From Kitasatospora sp. GAS204B (GTDB lineage Bacteria; Actinomycetota; Actinomycetes; Streptomycetales; Streptomycetaceae): a DNA stretch of 64,000 nt. Shown piece by piece: positions 23,858 through 31,561 of this stretch. Made by a program: the position numbers and the translations under genes. The DNA lies in NCBI RefSeq assembly GCF_029892155.1, contig NZ_JARZAG010000023.1, positions 62,001-126,000 of the forward strand, read 5' to 3'. The notes under the pieces were generated by a model. The model ran no database searches. It saw only the letters and a list, made by a program, of their open reading frames with translations, and was not told where the DNA came from. Within the stretch, counting starts at the first letter, position 1; the number at the start of each line of letters is the position of its first letter.

Positions 23858-25111
23858 ATGGACAGCGACTCGCCCGCCCCGGGCACCGGCACTGCCGCCG
23901 ACACCGGGCGCCCCTACGACCTGGTCCTCTTCGGCGCCACCGGTTTCACCGGGCGGCTGACCGCCGAGTACCTCGCGCGCGTCGTGCCCGAAGGCTGCCG
24001 CTGGGCGCTGGCCGGCCGCAGCCTCGACAGGCTGACCGAGGTGCGGCGCTCGCTGGCCGCCGGTCGCCCCGAACTCGCCGACCTGCCGCTGCTGGTCGCC
24101 GACGCCGCCGACCGGACGGCGCTGCGTGAGGTGGCCGGTGCGGCCCGGGTGGTGATCTCCACCGTCGGCCCCTACCTGCGCTACGGCGAGCCGCTGGTGG
24201 CCGCCTGCGCCGAGGCCGGCACCGACTACGTCGACCTGACCGGCGAGCCCGAGTTCGTGGACCGGATGTACGTCCGCTACCACGAGCAGGCCAAGGCCAG
24301 CGGCGCCCGGTTGGTGCATTCCTGCGGCTTCGACTCGATTCCGCACGACCTCGGCGTGCTCTTCACCCTGGGCCGGCTGCCGGCCGGCACCAAGGACGCG
24401 CCGGTCGCGGTACGCGGCTTCGTGCGGGCCGGCGGCACCTTCTCGGGCGGTACCTTCGCCTCGGCGCTGACCGCGTTCTCCCGCCCGCGCGCCACCGCCC
24501 AGGCCGCCCGCGAGCGGCGGGCCGTGGAGGAGCGCCCGGCGGGGCGGCGGATCCGCACCTCGCCGGACCGGCCGCGCTGGTCCGACGACGCACGGGCCTG
24601 GGCCTGGCCGCTGCCCACCATCGACGCGCAGGTCGTGGGCCGCTCGGCCGCCGCGCTGCCCGTCTACGGGCCCGACTTCCGCTACGGCCACTACGCCGCC
24701 GTCAAGCGCCTGCCGGTCGCGCTCGGCGGCAGCGTGGGCATCGCGCTGCTGGTGGCGGCGGCCCAACTGCCGGCGCTGCGCCGGTGGCTGTCCGCGCTGC
24801 GCAAGCCGGGCGAGGGCCCGAGCGCGGCGGAGCGGGCGAAGTCCTGGTTCACCGTCAGGTTCGTCGCCGAGAGCGCCGGGGCGCGGATCTGGACCGAGAT
24901 CAGCGGCGGTGATCCCGGCTACACCGAGACGGCGAAGATGCTGGCCGAGTCCGCGCTCAGCCTCGCCTTCGACGACCTGCCGGCGACGGCGGGGCAGGTG
25001 ACGCCGGCCGCCGCCATGGGGGAGGCGCTGATCGAGCGGCTGCGCGCGGCGGGGATCCGGTTCACGGTCCTGGTCAAGCCGCCGGCCGACGCGCCGGGCC
25101 GGGTGAGGTGA
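23858..25111 (+). CDS. Saccharopine-dehydrogenase-like NAD(P) oxidoreductase (trans-acting enoyl reductase type)
   Basis: 417 residues. The nucleotide-binding motif is at the start of the domain (LVLFGATGFTGRLTAEYLA), with WALAGRSLDRL and the conserved VVISTVGPYLRYGEPLVAAC and DYVDLTGEP segments of this family. A C-terminal amphipathic region with LGGSVGIALLVAAAQLPAL could touch membranes. Mycobacterial relatives act as trans-acting enoyl reductases on polyketide lipids. No polyketide genes are near, so the substrate is unknown. It appears to be a single-gene transcript. Confidence 0.85.
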   Translation: MDSDSPAPGTGTAADTGRPYDLVLFGATGFTGRLTAEYLARVVPEGCRWALAGRSLDRLTEVRRSLAAGRPELADLPLLVADAADRTALREVAGAARVVISTVGPYLRYGEPLVAACAEAGTDYVDLTGEPEFVDRMYVRYHEQAKASGARLVHSCGFDSIPHDLGVLFTLGRLPAGTKDAPVAVRGFVRAGGTFSGGTFASALTAFSRPRATAQAARERRAVEERPAGRRIRTSPDRPRWSDDARAWAWPLPTIDAQVVGRSAAALPVYGPDFRYGHYAAVKRLPVALGGSVGIALLVAAAQLPALRRWLSALRKPGEGPSAAERAKSWFTVRFVAESAGARIWTEISGGDPGYTETAKMLAESALSLAFDDLPATAGQVTPAAAMGEALIERLRAAGIRFTVLVKPPADAPGRVR

Positions 25112-25248
25112 CTCCGGGGCGGATCGGGCGAGACGCTCCTGGGCCGCGGTGACCGGTATCCGGTCGGCGTGCTCCGCGATCGATTGTCAGTGGTAGGTGC
25201 CACGCTGGTGGCAGCCATTCGAACAATCGCTCGGTTAGGAGCGCAGCC

Positions 25249-25659
25249 ATGGGCACCTGGGACATCGGCCCCTTCGACAACGACACCGCAGCGGACTTCT
25301 CCGGTCGGCTCGACGCGGCCGCGCTCGCCGAGCGGCCCGGCCTGCTGCGGGCGGTGCTGGAGCTGGCGATCGCCGCCGACCGCTACCTGGAGAGCGACGA
25401 GGCCGAGGAGGCGGTGGCCGCCGCGGCCCTGGTCGCCGCTCAGCGCCGTGGCGGCGAGCCGATCGATCCGGCCTATGCGCCGAGGGCCCCGATCCAGGTG
25501 CTCGGGCCGGAGTTCGACGGGCTCGCGCTCCAGGCGCTGGACCGGGTGACCGGGCCGGGGAGCGAACTCGCCGAGCTCTGGGGGGATTCCGGCGAGGAGT
25601 CCCGCTGGCGAGAACGGCTGGCCCGGCTGCGCGCGGTGCTCGACGGGGTCGCCCGCTGA
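25249..25659 (+). CDS. DUF4259-type small protein
   Basis: 136 residues starting MGTWDIGPFDNDTAADF, the hallmark opening of the DUF4259 family (GxWGxGxFxNDxAxD). The rest is helical and acidic. An AGGAG precedes the ATG. Function unknown; members are common single genes in actinobacteria. The convergent gene at 25669 ends nine bases beyond its stop. Confidence 0.85.
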   Translation: MGTWDIGPFDNDTAADFSGRLDAAALAERPGLLRAVLELAIAADRYLESDEAEEAVAAAALVAAQRRGGEPIDPAYAPRAPIQVLGPEFDGLALQALDRVTGPGSELAELWGDSGEESRWRERLARLRAVLDGVAR

Positions 25660-25668
25660 CGCCGGCGG

Positions 25669-26262
25669 CTACCTTGCCGCCGCCTTCCAGACCCAGCTGG
25701 TGAGCGGCTCCCGGTCACCGAGCTGGCCGCGCCCGGTGGACCAGAGCAGCACCTCGACCGGGTCCCCGGGCGGCGCGGCGGGGAAGAGCCGGGTGAGCAC
25801 CTTGGCGCACAGGTCCGCCGGCGGCCGCCAGTCGATCCGCAGACCCTGGGCGATGTCATGGGTGTGCAGCAGGATCTCGGCCACGCCCATCGCGGCGAAG
25901 CCGGTCGGGTCGGTCGGCCCCCAGTGCCACGCCCGATCCGCCGGGTCCGCAGCGTCCAGCGCGCTGCTCAGCATCCCACCGCAGGCGCGCACCACCGCCA
26001 GCAGCTCGCGCGGAGAGGCCCCAGGGTGCACCTCCAGGTCGAACGGCAGATAGGAGTCGGTCGGCCGGGCCGTCAACTGCCCGGCATACGCCACCAGATC
26101 ATGCGAGATGTGCGCCGCGGTCGCCGCGCAACTCCACTCCAGCGTGCCGGCCGGCACCTGCCAGTCCGCGTCCACCCGCGGTGCGAGCGCGCGGACCGAC
26201 TCCGCCACGGCGAGGTCGACGTCGCGGCCGGTCGGCCCGGGCTGTCCGGTGATCTTCTCCAT
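25669..26262 (-). CDS. Maleylpyruvate-isomerase-like (DinB/MDMPI fold) protein
   Basis: 197 residues. It has the mycothiol-dependent maleylpyruvate isomerase N-domain layout: a tryptophan-rich start (DADWQVPAGTLEWSCAATAAHISHDLVAYAGQL), where H52 and later histidines (LLHTHDIAQGL) would bind metal. Actinobacterial members conjugate or isomerise substrates with mycothiol, or are simple DinB-like proteins. The real substrate cannot be read from the sequence. The ATG at 26262 was chosen since translation upstream of it lacks family features. Confidence 0.78.
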   Translation of the reverse strand: MEKITGQPGPTGRDVDLAVAESVRALAPRVDADWQVPAGTLEWSCAATAAHISHDLVAYAGQLTARPTDSYLPFDLEVHPGASPRELLAVVRACGGMLSSALDAADPADRAWHWGPTDPTGFAAMGVAEILLHTHDIAQGLRIDWRPPADLCAKVLTRLFPAAPPGDPVEVLLWSTGRGQLGDREPLTSWVWKAAAR

Positions 26263-26356
26263 CGGCCGATCCTCGCAGCGGTGGCCGACCGAGGGCAACG
26301 CCATATCGGCTGCCCAGCCCCGTCGCACCGGCTGGACGGCAGACTCTGACGGTGGA

Positions 26357-27001
26357 TCAGTTCGGCACGCAGTCCGGGGCCGCGATGGATGCGGCGGGCG
26401 CGGTGCTGCGCAGCCCGTCGAGCAGGACCCGCAGGGTGCGGTGGCGCTGGTCGTCGGTTGCCCGCAGGCCCAGGGTGTGGTCGGCGGCGGTGATCGAGGC
26501 GAGCAGGAACGCGACGTCCTGCCAGGTGAGGTCGGTGCGCAGCACGCCGGCCGACTGGGCGCGTTCCACCAGGAAGCGGAACCGCTCGCGCAGGACGGCC
26601 AGCGTGTCGTCCAAGGCCTCGCCGAAGACGCCGCCGAGCGCTTCGCAGATGCCGCAGCTCTCGGTCCGCAGCCCCACGTAGCCGGCCGCGAAGTCGCACA
26701 GCCCCTGCCAGGGGTCGGGCTCGGCGAGGGCGCGGTCGGCGAGGGCGATGATCTCGCCCAGCACCTCCTCGAGCACGGCCAGTAGCAACGCCTCGCGCGA
26801 CGGGATCCGCCGGTAGAAGGTGCCGACCCCGACACCGGCTCGGGCGGCGATCTCATGGGCGGAGGCCGTCACGCCGAGTTCGGCGATGGCCGTCCGGGCG
26901 GCCGCCACCAGTCGCTCCACGTTGCGCCGTGCGTCGGCCCGGGGTTGACGGCCCGTCGGGTCGGCGGTCAGGCGGTCGACGGCGTGGGTCGGGCTGCTCA
27001 T
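26357..27001 (-). CDS. TetR-family transcriptional regulator
   Basis: 214 residues. The N-terminal helix-turn-helix is typical (VERLVAAARTAIAELGVTASAHEIAARAGVGVGTFYRRIPSREALL, about 28-72), followed by a helical ligand domain of the SbtR-like group. It is divergent from the Gfo/Idh/MocA gene at 27107, and two operator-like sites lie in the 105 bp between them. It therefore probably represses itself and that dehydrogenase gene until a ligand appears. Confidence 0.92.
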   Translation of the reverse strand: MSSPTHAVDRLTADPTGRQPRADARRNVERLVAAARTAIAELGVTASAHEIAARAGVGVGTFYRRIPSREALLLAVLEEVLGEIIALADRALAEPDPWQGLCDFAAGYVGLRTESCGICEALGGVFGEALDDTLAVLRERFRFLVERAQSAGVLRTDLTWQDVAFLLASITAADHTLGLRATDDQRHRTLRVLLDGLRSTAPAASIAAPDCVPN

Positions 27002-27021
27002 GGCCCGATCCTAGCAATAAC

Positions 27022-27038
27022 TGGACCAACCCTGTCCG
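27022..27038. promoter_or_regulatory. Secondary TetR operator-like site
   Basis: TGGACCAACCCTGTCCG agrees at 11 of 17 positions with the perfect palindrome at 27069-27085 and keeps its GGAC/GTCC outer bases. It lies 21 bases from the TetR start codon, so it may be the autoregulatory site. Confidence 0.45.
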
Positions 27039-27068
27039 GTTGGCTAGAGTCCAGCCAGGCAACTGAAG

Positions 27069-27085
27069 CGGACAAGTCTTGTCCG
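27069..27085. promoter_or_regulatory. TetR operator palindrome
   Basis: CGGACAAGTCTTGTCCG, a perfect 8-1-8 palindrome 22 bases before the ATG of the divergent oxidoreductase gene. Size and symmetry fit a TetR-type operator. Confidence 0.8.
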
Positions 27086-27106
27086 TTTTACGGGAGGAGT
27101 CTGCAC

Positions 27107-28228
27107 ATGACGGCGCGACAGAAGATCCGGGTCGGCATCATCGGCGTGAACCCGCGACAGGGTTGGGCGATGCGCGCGCACATCCCCGCGCTGCGTGCGC
27201 TGCCCGACTACGAGATCACCGCGGTGGGCACCAGCCGGATCGAGAGCGCCCGCGTGGCCGCGGACCACTTCGGCGTCCCGCACGCCTTCGCCGATCCGCG
27301 CGAGCTCGCCGAGCACCCCGAGGTCGACCTGGTGGTCGTCACCGTCAAGGTGCCCGCGCACCTGGAGCTGGTGGAGGCGGCCCTGGCGGCCGGCAAGCAC
27401 GTTCTCTGCGAGTGGCCGCTGACCCGCACCACGGCGCAGGCCGAACGCCTCACCGCCGCGGCCGCTGTCGCAGGTGTCCACCACGCGGTCGGCCTGCAGG
27501 CCCGCTACGCGCCCGCGCTCGGCTACGCGCGGGAGCTGATCGCCGACGGCTACCTCGGTGAGATCGGCTCGGCCACCCTCTACGAGGCGCGCGCCAAGGG
27601 GGCCGGCGAGACGATGCCCGCGTGGATGGCCTACACCCTGGACCGGGCGAACGGCGCTGGGACGCTCGAGGTGGCGGGCGGCCACACGCTGGACGCGGTC
27701 CAGCACCTGCTCGGCGGCATCGAGCGGCTCTCCGCGACGCTCGCCGTGCGGCGCGGCTCCTACCGGATCGCCGAGACCGGAGAGCCGGTCGAGGTCAACA
27801 GCCCCGACCAGCTGCTGCTGAACGCGACGCTGGCCGGCGGCGCGGTGCTCTCCGCGCACATCCACGATGGGAAGGGCGTCGAGCCGCGGACGCGACTGGA
27901 GATCTCCGGCAGCAAGGGCGACCTCGCGCTGGTCTCCGCCGGGCCGGGTGCCCCGATGGGCATCCAGGTCGGCGAGCTGCGCCTGCTCGGGGCTCGCGGC
28001 GTGGGTGGCTCGTTGGCCGAACTGCCGATCCCGGCGAAGTACTTCACGGTGGATCCGGCATCGGTGGGCGACCAGGGCCACCATGTCGCCCAGCAGTACG
28101 CCCAGTTCGCCGCCGACCTGCGCAGCGGCGAGCGCACGGTGCCGGACTTCGCGGCGGGCCTGCGCTTGCACCGCCTGCTCGACGCGGTGCGGCGCTCGGA
28201 CGCCACGGGGACTCGGCAGGTGGTGTAG
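27107..28228 (+). CDS. Gfo/Idh/MocA-family oxidoreductase
   Basis: 373 residues from the ATG at 27107 with GGGAGGAG upstream. The NAD(P)-binding domain is at the start (IRVGIIGVNPRQGWAMRAHI), and VDLVVVTVKVPAHLELVEAAL and GKHVLCEWPLTRT include the EKP-like lysine position, here changed to CEWP. The second domain has the conserved GGHTLDAVQHLLG histidine. Homologues oxidise sugars, inositol or related polyols; D-galactose 1-dehydrogenase-like fungal/bacterial Gal80-type proteins look similar. The EKP-to-EWP change removes the usual catalytic lysine, so an alternative chemistry or a regulatory role is possible. Confidence 0.85.
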   Translation: MTARQKIRVGIIGVNPRQGWAMRAHIPALRALPDYEITAVGTSRIESARVAADHFGVPHAFADPRELAEHPEVDLVVVTVKVPAHLELVEAALAAGKHVLCEWPLTRTTAQAERLTAAAAVAGVHHAVGLQARYAPALGYARELIADGYLGEIGSATLYEARAKGAGETMPAWMAYTLDRANGAGTLEVAGGHTLDAVQHLLGGIERLSATLAVRRGSYRIAETGEPVEVNSPDQLLLNATLAGGAVLSAHIHDGKGVEPRTRLEISGSKGDLALVSAGPGAPMGIQVGELRLLGARGVGGSLAELPIPAKYFTVDPASVGDQGHHVAQQYAQFAADLRSGERTVPDFAAGLRLHRLLDAVRRSDATGTRQVV

Positions 28229-28410
28229 GCCCGCGCGCCGGGCTACGGTCGGTCGCGGGCCATCGCCGCGAGTCGCGGGGGCCGTGTTGAAGGTGGCACG
28301 GACCGCGCCATGCCCTGCCCCGCCGCGGGCACTGCCGTGGACGGTCGCACGTTGACCAGAGCGGGCCGCCCGATGAGGCGGGAGTGTCGAGCAGGACGGG
28401 TGGTGGGTCG

Positions 28411-28668
28411 ATGAGCAGCGCGGACATACCGTCCGAGCCGGCCGACGGACCCGGGAGCGAGTCGGGGGCGACGGACGACTGGGACGCGGTGCGGCTGGAC
28501 GAGGCGTTCGTGCGCTCGGCGCCGGTGGTCGAGCCCTCCGGCCGGGCGCGGATGCTGGCCGCGCGGTGGCAGCGGGAGCCACCGGAGCCGCAGCCGTGGC
28601 GGTCCGACCGGCCGCCGGCCGGCTGGTTCTGGAGCCGGGTGCGCAAGGGGCGCTGGCGCCGCCGTTGA
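28411..28668 (+). CDS. Small conserved hydrophilic protein
   Basis: 85 residues from ATG 28411; a GTG at 28384 in frame would add nine. The sequence is acidic at the start and very basic at the end (WFWSRVRKGRWRRR), with a central RARMLAARWQREPPEPQPW. It resembles short hypothetical proteins widespread in Streptomyces. No domain or function is recognised. Confidence 0.6.
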   Translation: MSSADIPSEPADGPGSESGATDDWDAVRLDEAFVRSAPVVEPSGRARMLAARWQREPPEPQPWRSDRPPAGWFWSRVRKGRWRRR

Positions 28669-28675
28669 CCGCGGG

Positions 28676-29128
28676 TCACTCGTGCGGAGCGGCGCTGAGC
28701 TCGGCCTCCGCGTCGATCCGGACGTCCGCGTCGAGCTGGCCGTCCGCGTCGGCCTGGGCCGTGGCGTCGGTGAGGCCCAGGCGCAGGTGCTCGACGTGGT
28801 AGACGGCCTGGTCGAGCAGCGCGGCGACGTGGTCGTCGTGGAGCGCGTAGACGATCGAGCGGCCGTGGCGCCGCCCGACCACCAGGCCGAGGTTGCGCAG
28901 CAGGCGTAGCTGGTGCGAGCAGGCCGACTGCTCCAGCCCCACCTCGTTGGCGAGTTCGGTGGCCGCGCAGGAGCCTTCGCGCAGCCGGGCGAGGATCAGC
29001 AGTCGGGACGGGGTGGCCAGCGCCTGGAGGGTGGCCGCGACCTTGGCGGCGTTGGCCGCGTCCAGGCGGGCGCGCGGGATGGTGCTCTCGGCGGGGGTGA
29101 CGGCTCCATGACCCATGGCGTCCATCAT
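28676..29128 (-). CDS. ArsR/SmtB-family metal sensor with a CzrA-type alpha-5 site
   Basis: 150 residues. The winged helix is clear (LATPSRLLILARLREG, then LANEVGLEQSACSHQLRLLRNLGLV). The last helix carries D98, H100, H111 and H114, exactly the D-x-H-x10-H-x2-H spacing of the zinc/cobalt site of CzrA and SmtB. An Asp/Ala-rich C-terminal extension follows. The 20-bp operator at 29139-29158 lies just before its start, so it should be autoregulated and derepressed by metal. No metal exporter is next to it; the divergent neighbour is a [2Fe-2S] protein. Confidence 0.9.
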   Translation of the reverse strand: MMDAMGHGAVTPAESTIPRARLDAANAAKVAATLQALATPSRLLILARLREGSCAATELANEVGLEQSACSHQLRLLRNLGLVVGRRHGRSIVYALHDDHVAALLDQAVYHVEHLRLGLTDATAQADADGQLDADVRIDAEAELSAAPHE

Positions 29129-29138
29129 ACTGATGGGT

Positions 29139-29158
29139 ACATGAACATCTGTTCATGT
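29139..29158. promoter_or_regulatory. ArsR/SmtB-type operator
   Basis: ACATGAACATCTGTTCATGT is palindromic except for the central two bases and contains the classical ATGAACA/TGTTCAT core of SmtB/CzrA operators. It lies 10 bp upstream of the ArsR start and 36 bp before the divergent [2Fe-2S] gene. Confidence 0.88.
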
Positions 29159-29194
29159 AATCCTGGGCGTGGCGAGTGGGGAGACGGTGCCGAC

Positions 29195-29659
29195 GTGAGC
29201 AAGCGGCGTGTTGATCGTGGTGACCGGGGCACCAAGGGCACCAAGGCCAGTGGGGACCGGACGGCAGCGGGCGTCGGTGCGGGAAGCAGGGGCGCGGCGC
29301 GCTGCCTGGTGAGCGTCTGCCGGGGCTGCTGCTGCGGCACGCCGAAGGTGCCCGGGATCGACCACGCCGCCCAGTTCACCGGCCTGCGCGCCAGCCTGGC
29401 CGGGGTCGCCGAGGTGCGACCGGTCGGCTGCCTGGATGCCTGCGACCGCGCGAACGTGATCGTCATACAGCCCTCACCGCAGGGTCGCCGGGCCGGTGGG
29501 CGCCCGGTCTGGCTGGGCTTCGTCAACGACGAGGACGCGGCCCGCGACATCACCGCCTGGGTGGCGGCGGGCGGGCCCGGCCTGGTCGACCCGCCCGAGA
29601 TTCTCGACCTCTACTCCTTCAGCCCCTCGCGGCGGATCAGGGAGTCACTGGAGAGTTAG
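29195..29659 (+). CDS. [2Fe-2S] thioredoxin-like ferredoxin-domain protein
   Basis: 154 residues from the GTG at 29195 (GGGGAG upstream). An ATG at 29141 in frame lies inside the ArsR operator and was not chosen. After a basic low-complexity leader come CLVSVCRGCCCGTPKVPG (Cys cluster at 37, 42, 45-47) and VGCLDACDRANVIVIQP (C79, C83), the pattern of thioredoxin-like [2Fe-2S] ferredoxins. The extra cysteines may bind additional metal. Sharing an operator with a CzrA-like sensor suggests metal-controlled expression. Confidence 0.78.
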   Translation: MSKRRVDRGDRGTKGTKASGDRTAAGVGAGSRGAARCLVSVCRGCCCGTPKVPGIDHAAQFTGLRASLAGVAEVRPVGCLDACDRANVIVIQPSPQGRRAGGRPVWLGFVNDEDAARDITAWVAAGGPGLVDPPEILDLYSFSPSRRIRESLES

Positions 29660-29813
29660 GGAGTCGCTGCAGGGCTGACGGGCGGTCAGCTGCCCGCGTG
29701 ACGCGGCCGGTCCGGCGCGGTGCCTCGTCCGGCCCTGTGGGGATGCCGCGGGGCGCGGCTGCTGCGAGCGTCGTGAGGAGAAGTCGGGTACCAGCGACCA
29801 GAAGGAGTGCGCC

Positions 29814-30620
29814 ATGGCGCAGACGCCGGGCCAGGGCGGGTGGAGCGCGCCGGTGACGGCCGGGCCGCCGGAGTTCCTGCCGATCCTGGACCTCCCCGAG
29901 TCGGGGCCGCAGCGTCGGCTGACCGTCCTCTTCCGGTGGCTCCTGCTGGTGCCGCAGGCGATCGTGCTCTGGGTGCTCTCGGTGGTCGCCTTCTTCGCGG
30001 CGGTGATCGGCTGGTTCGCCGCCCTCTTCACCGCGCACCTGCCCGAGTCGATCGCCCGCTTCCTGATCGACTACGTGGGCTACGACACCCGGGTGACGGC
30101 CAGCGCGACCCTGCTGATCGACCGCTATCCGCCCTTCAGGCTGCGCCAGCCGCCCGACTTCCCGGTTCAGGTGGAGCTGCGGCCCGGTCGACTGAACCGG
30201 GCGGCGGTCTTCTTCCGGCTCATCCTGATGATCCCGGCGGCGGTGATCAACAGCCTGCTCGGCACCGGCTGGCTGGTGCTCTGCTTCTTCTTCTGGCTCT
30301 GGGTGCTGGTCACGGGTCGGCTGCCGCGCCCGGTCTTCGAGGCGACGGCGGCCTTCGTGCGGTACCGGATGCGGTTCGACGCGTACGTGCTGATGCTGAC
30401 CTCCGCCTACCCCAAGGGGTTGTTCGGCGAGGAGCGCCCCGCGCCGGGCGCCGGTGCCCTGCCCGTGTCGGCCACCCGGCCGCTGGTGCTGAGCGGTGGC
30501 GGCAAGGGGTTCGTGGTGGCGTTCCTGGTGCTCGGGCTGGCGGGCCACGTGTCCAGCGACTGGGCGAGCACCGACCACGGCACGTCCAACGACACGACCA
30601 CCACCGCCCCGGCGCGGTAG
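29814..30620 (+). CDS. DUF4389-type membrane protein
   Basis: 268 residues; AAGGAG before the ATG. Four hydrophobic segments can be seen: about 40-68 (two merged helices), 132-147, 150-172 and near the C-terminus (GFVVAFLVLGLAG). Family marks are LFRWLLLVPQAIVLW, AHLPESIARFLIDYVGY and the repeated FFRLILMIPAAVIN. The protein seems to be a duplicated two-helix unit in the membrane. Function unknown. Confidence 0.8.
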   Translation: MAQTPGQGGWSAPVTAGPPEFLPILDLPESGPQRRLTVLFRWLLLVPQAIVLWVLSVVAFFAAVIGWFAALFTAHLPESIARFLIDYVGYDTRVTASATLLIDRYPPFRLRQPPDFPVQVELRPGRLNRAAVFFRLILMIPAAVINSLLGTGWLVLCFFFWLWVLVTGRLPRPVFEATAAFVRYRMRFDAYVLMLTSAYPKGLFGEERPAPGAGALPVSATRPLVLSGGGKGFVVAFLVLGLAGHVSSDWASTDHGTSNDTTTTAPAR

Positions 30621-30632
30621 GTCGGGGTCCGG

Positions 30633-31349
30633 TCAGCCCAGGAACCCGCGCAGCAGCGCCGCGGTCGCCGCCAGGTGCTCCTCGGTCGAGCGCCGGGCGC
30701 CCGCGACGTCGCCGGCCAGGATCGCCCGCACCATCGCCCGGTGCTGGTCCGAGGCGTGCTCGATGTTGCGGTCCAGCACGGGTATCGCGTTCAGCAGGTC
30801 GTTGAGCCGCATCCGGCTCTCGGCCACGCCGGTGGCCAGCGACGGAGAGCCGGCCAGTTCGGCGATCGCCAGGTGGAAGCGGGAGTCCAGCTGCCGGTAC
30901 TCCTCGGCGTCGGCCGCCTCCAACTCGGCCAGCCGCCGCTCCAGGTAGGCGCGCTGGTCCTCGGTCAGATCGCGCCGGGCGGCCTGCTCGGCCGCGCCGG
31001 TCTCCAGCACCATCCGGAAGGTCAACGCGTCCTCCAGCTCGCTGCCCATGTGCTGGACCGCGCGCCGCAGTTCGCCCAGATCGGGGGCCGGCAGCCGGTA
31101 GGTGACGAAGGTGCCGCCGTAGCGCCCGCGCCGGGACTCCACGCAGCCCGCCTCCTGCAGCGAGCGGATCGCCTCGCGCAGCGTCTCGCGGCTGATGCCG
31201 AGCCGGGCGGCCAGCTCGCGCTCGGCCGGCAGGCGGTCGCCGTAGCCGAAGACGCCGAGCTTCACCGCCTCCAGGATCCGCTCGACGGTCTCCTCGAAGG
31301 CGTTGCCGGTCCGGACGGGGCGGAAGATCGCGCCGCCCTGCCAGTCCAT
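30633..31349 (-). CDS. FadR-type GntR regulator of the amine-catabolism locus
   Basis: 238 residues from ATG 31349; a GTG at 31388 would add 13 residues and neither start has a good ribosome site. The winged-helix domain (residues about 15-75: NAFEETVERILEAVKLGVFGYGDRLPAERELAARLGISRETLREAI) is followed by an FCD all-helical ligand domain with metal/ligand histidines (DSRFHLAIAEL, SDQHRAMVRAI). Divergent from the permease-gamma-glutamyl-ligase operon, it is its likely repressor. A perfect 7-2-7 palindrome at 31396 is the probable operator. Confidence 0.88.
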   Translation of the reverse strand: MDWQGGAIFRPVRTGNAFEETVERILEAVKLGVFGYGDRLPAERELAARLGISRETLREAIRSLQEAGCVESRRGRYGGTFVTYRLPAPDLGELRRAVQHMGSELEDALTFRMVLETGAAEQAARRDLTEDQRAYLERRLAELEAADAEEYRQLDSRFHLAIAELAGSPSLATGVAESRMRLNDLLNAIPVLDRNIEHASDQHRAMVRAILAGDVAGARRSTEEHLAATAALLRGFLG

Positions 31350-31395
31350 GCCCGGCTCGCCCGGATCGCCCGCGCCCGCAAGTGTCACCCCGAAA

Positions 31396-31411
31396 TCGTA
31401 CCGAGGTACGA
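31396..31411. promoter_or_regulatory. GntR operator palindrome
   Basis: TCGTACC-GA-GGTACGA, a perfect 7-2-7 inverted repeat, followed by two further GGTACGAGst-like half-sites to about 31425. It lies between the divergent GntR regulator and the APC permease genes. Confidence 0.7.
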
Positions 31412-31561
31412 GGTACGAGCTACCTGCATGCCCCTCTTGACGTGATGTGGGCCGAGACGGAAGCATGCGCGGTACGCCAATGGTCTAGTTCCGGGCCATT
31501 GACGGCCACAGTGTTGTGGGCGCATGTTTCGGATCCCCCACCGAACCCCCAAGGGGTGCGC

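Noticed and set aside
29141..29194. Earlier ATG for the [2Fe-2S] protein at 29141
   Set aside because: It lies inside the ArsR operator palindrome and has no ribosome site; the GTG at 29195 has one.
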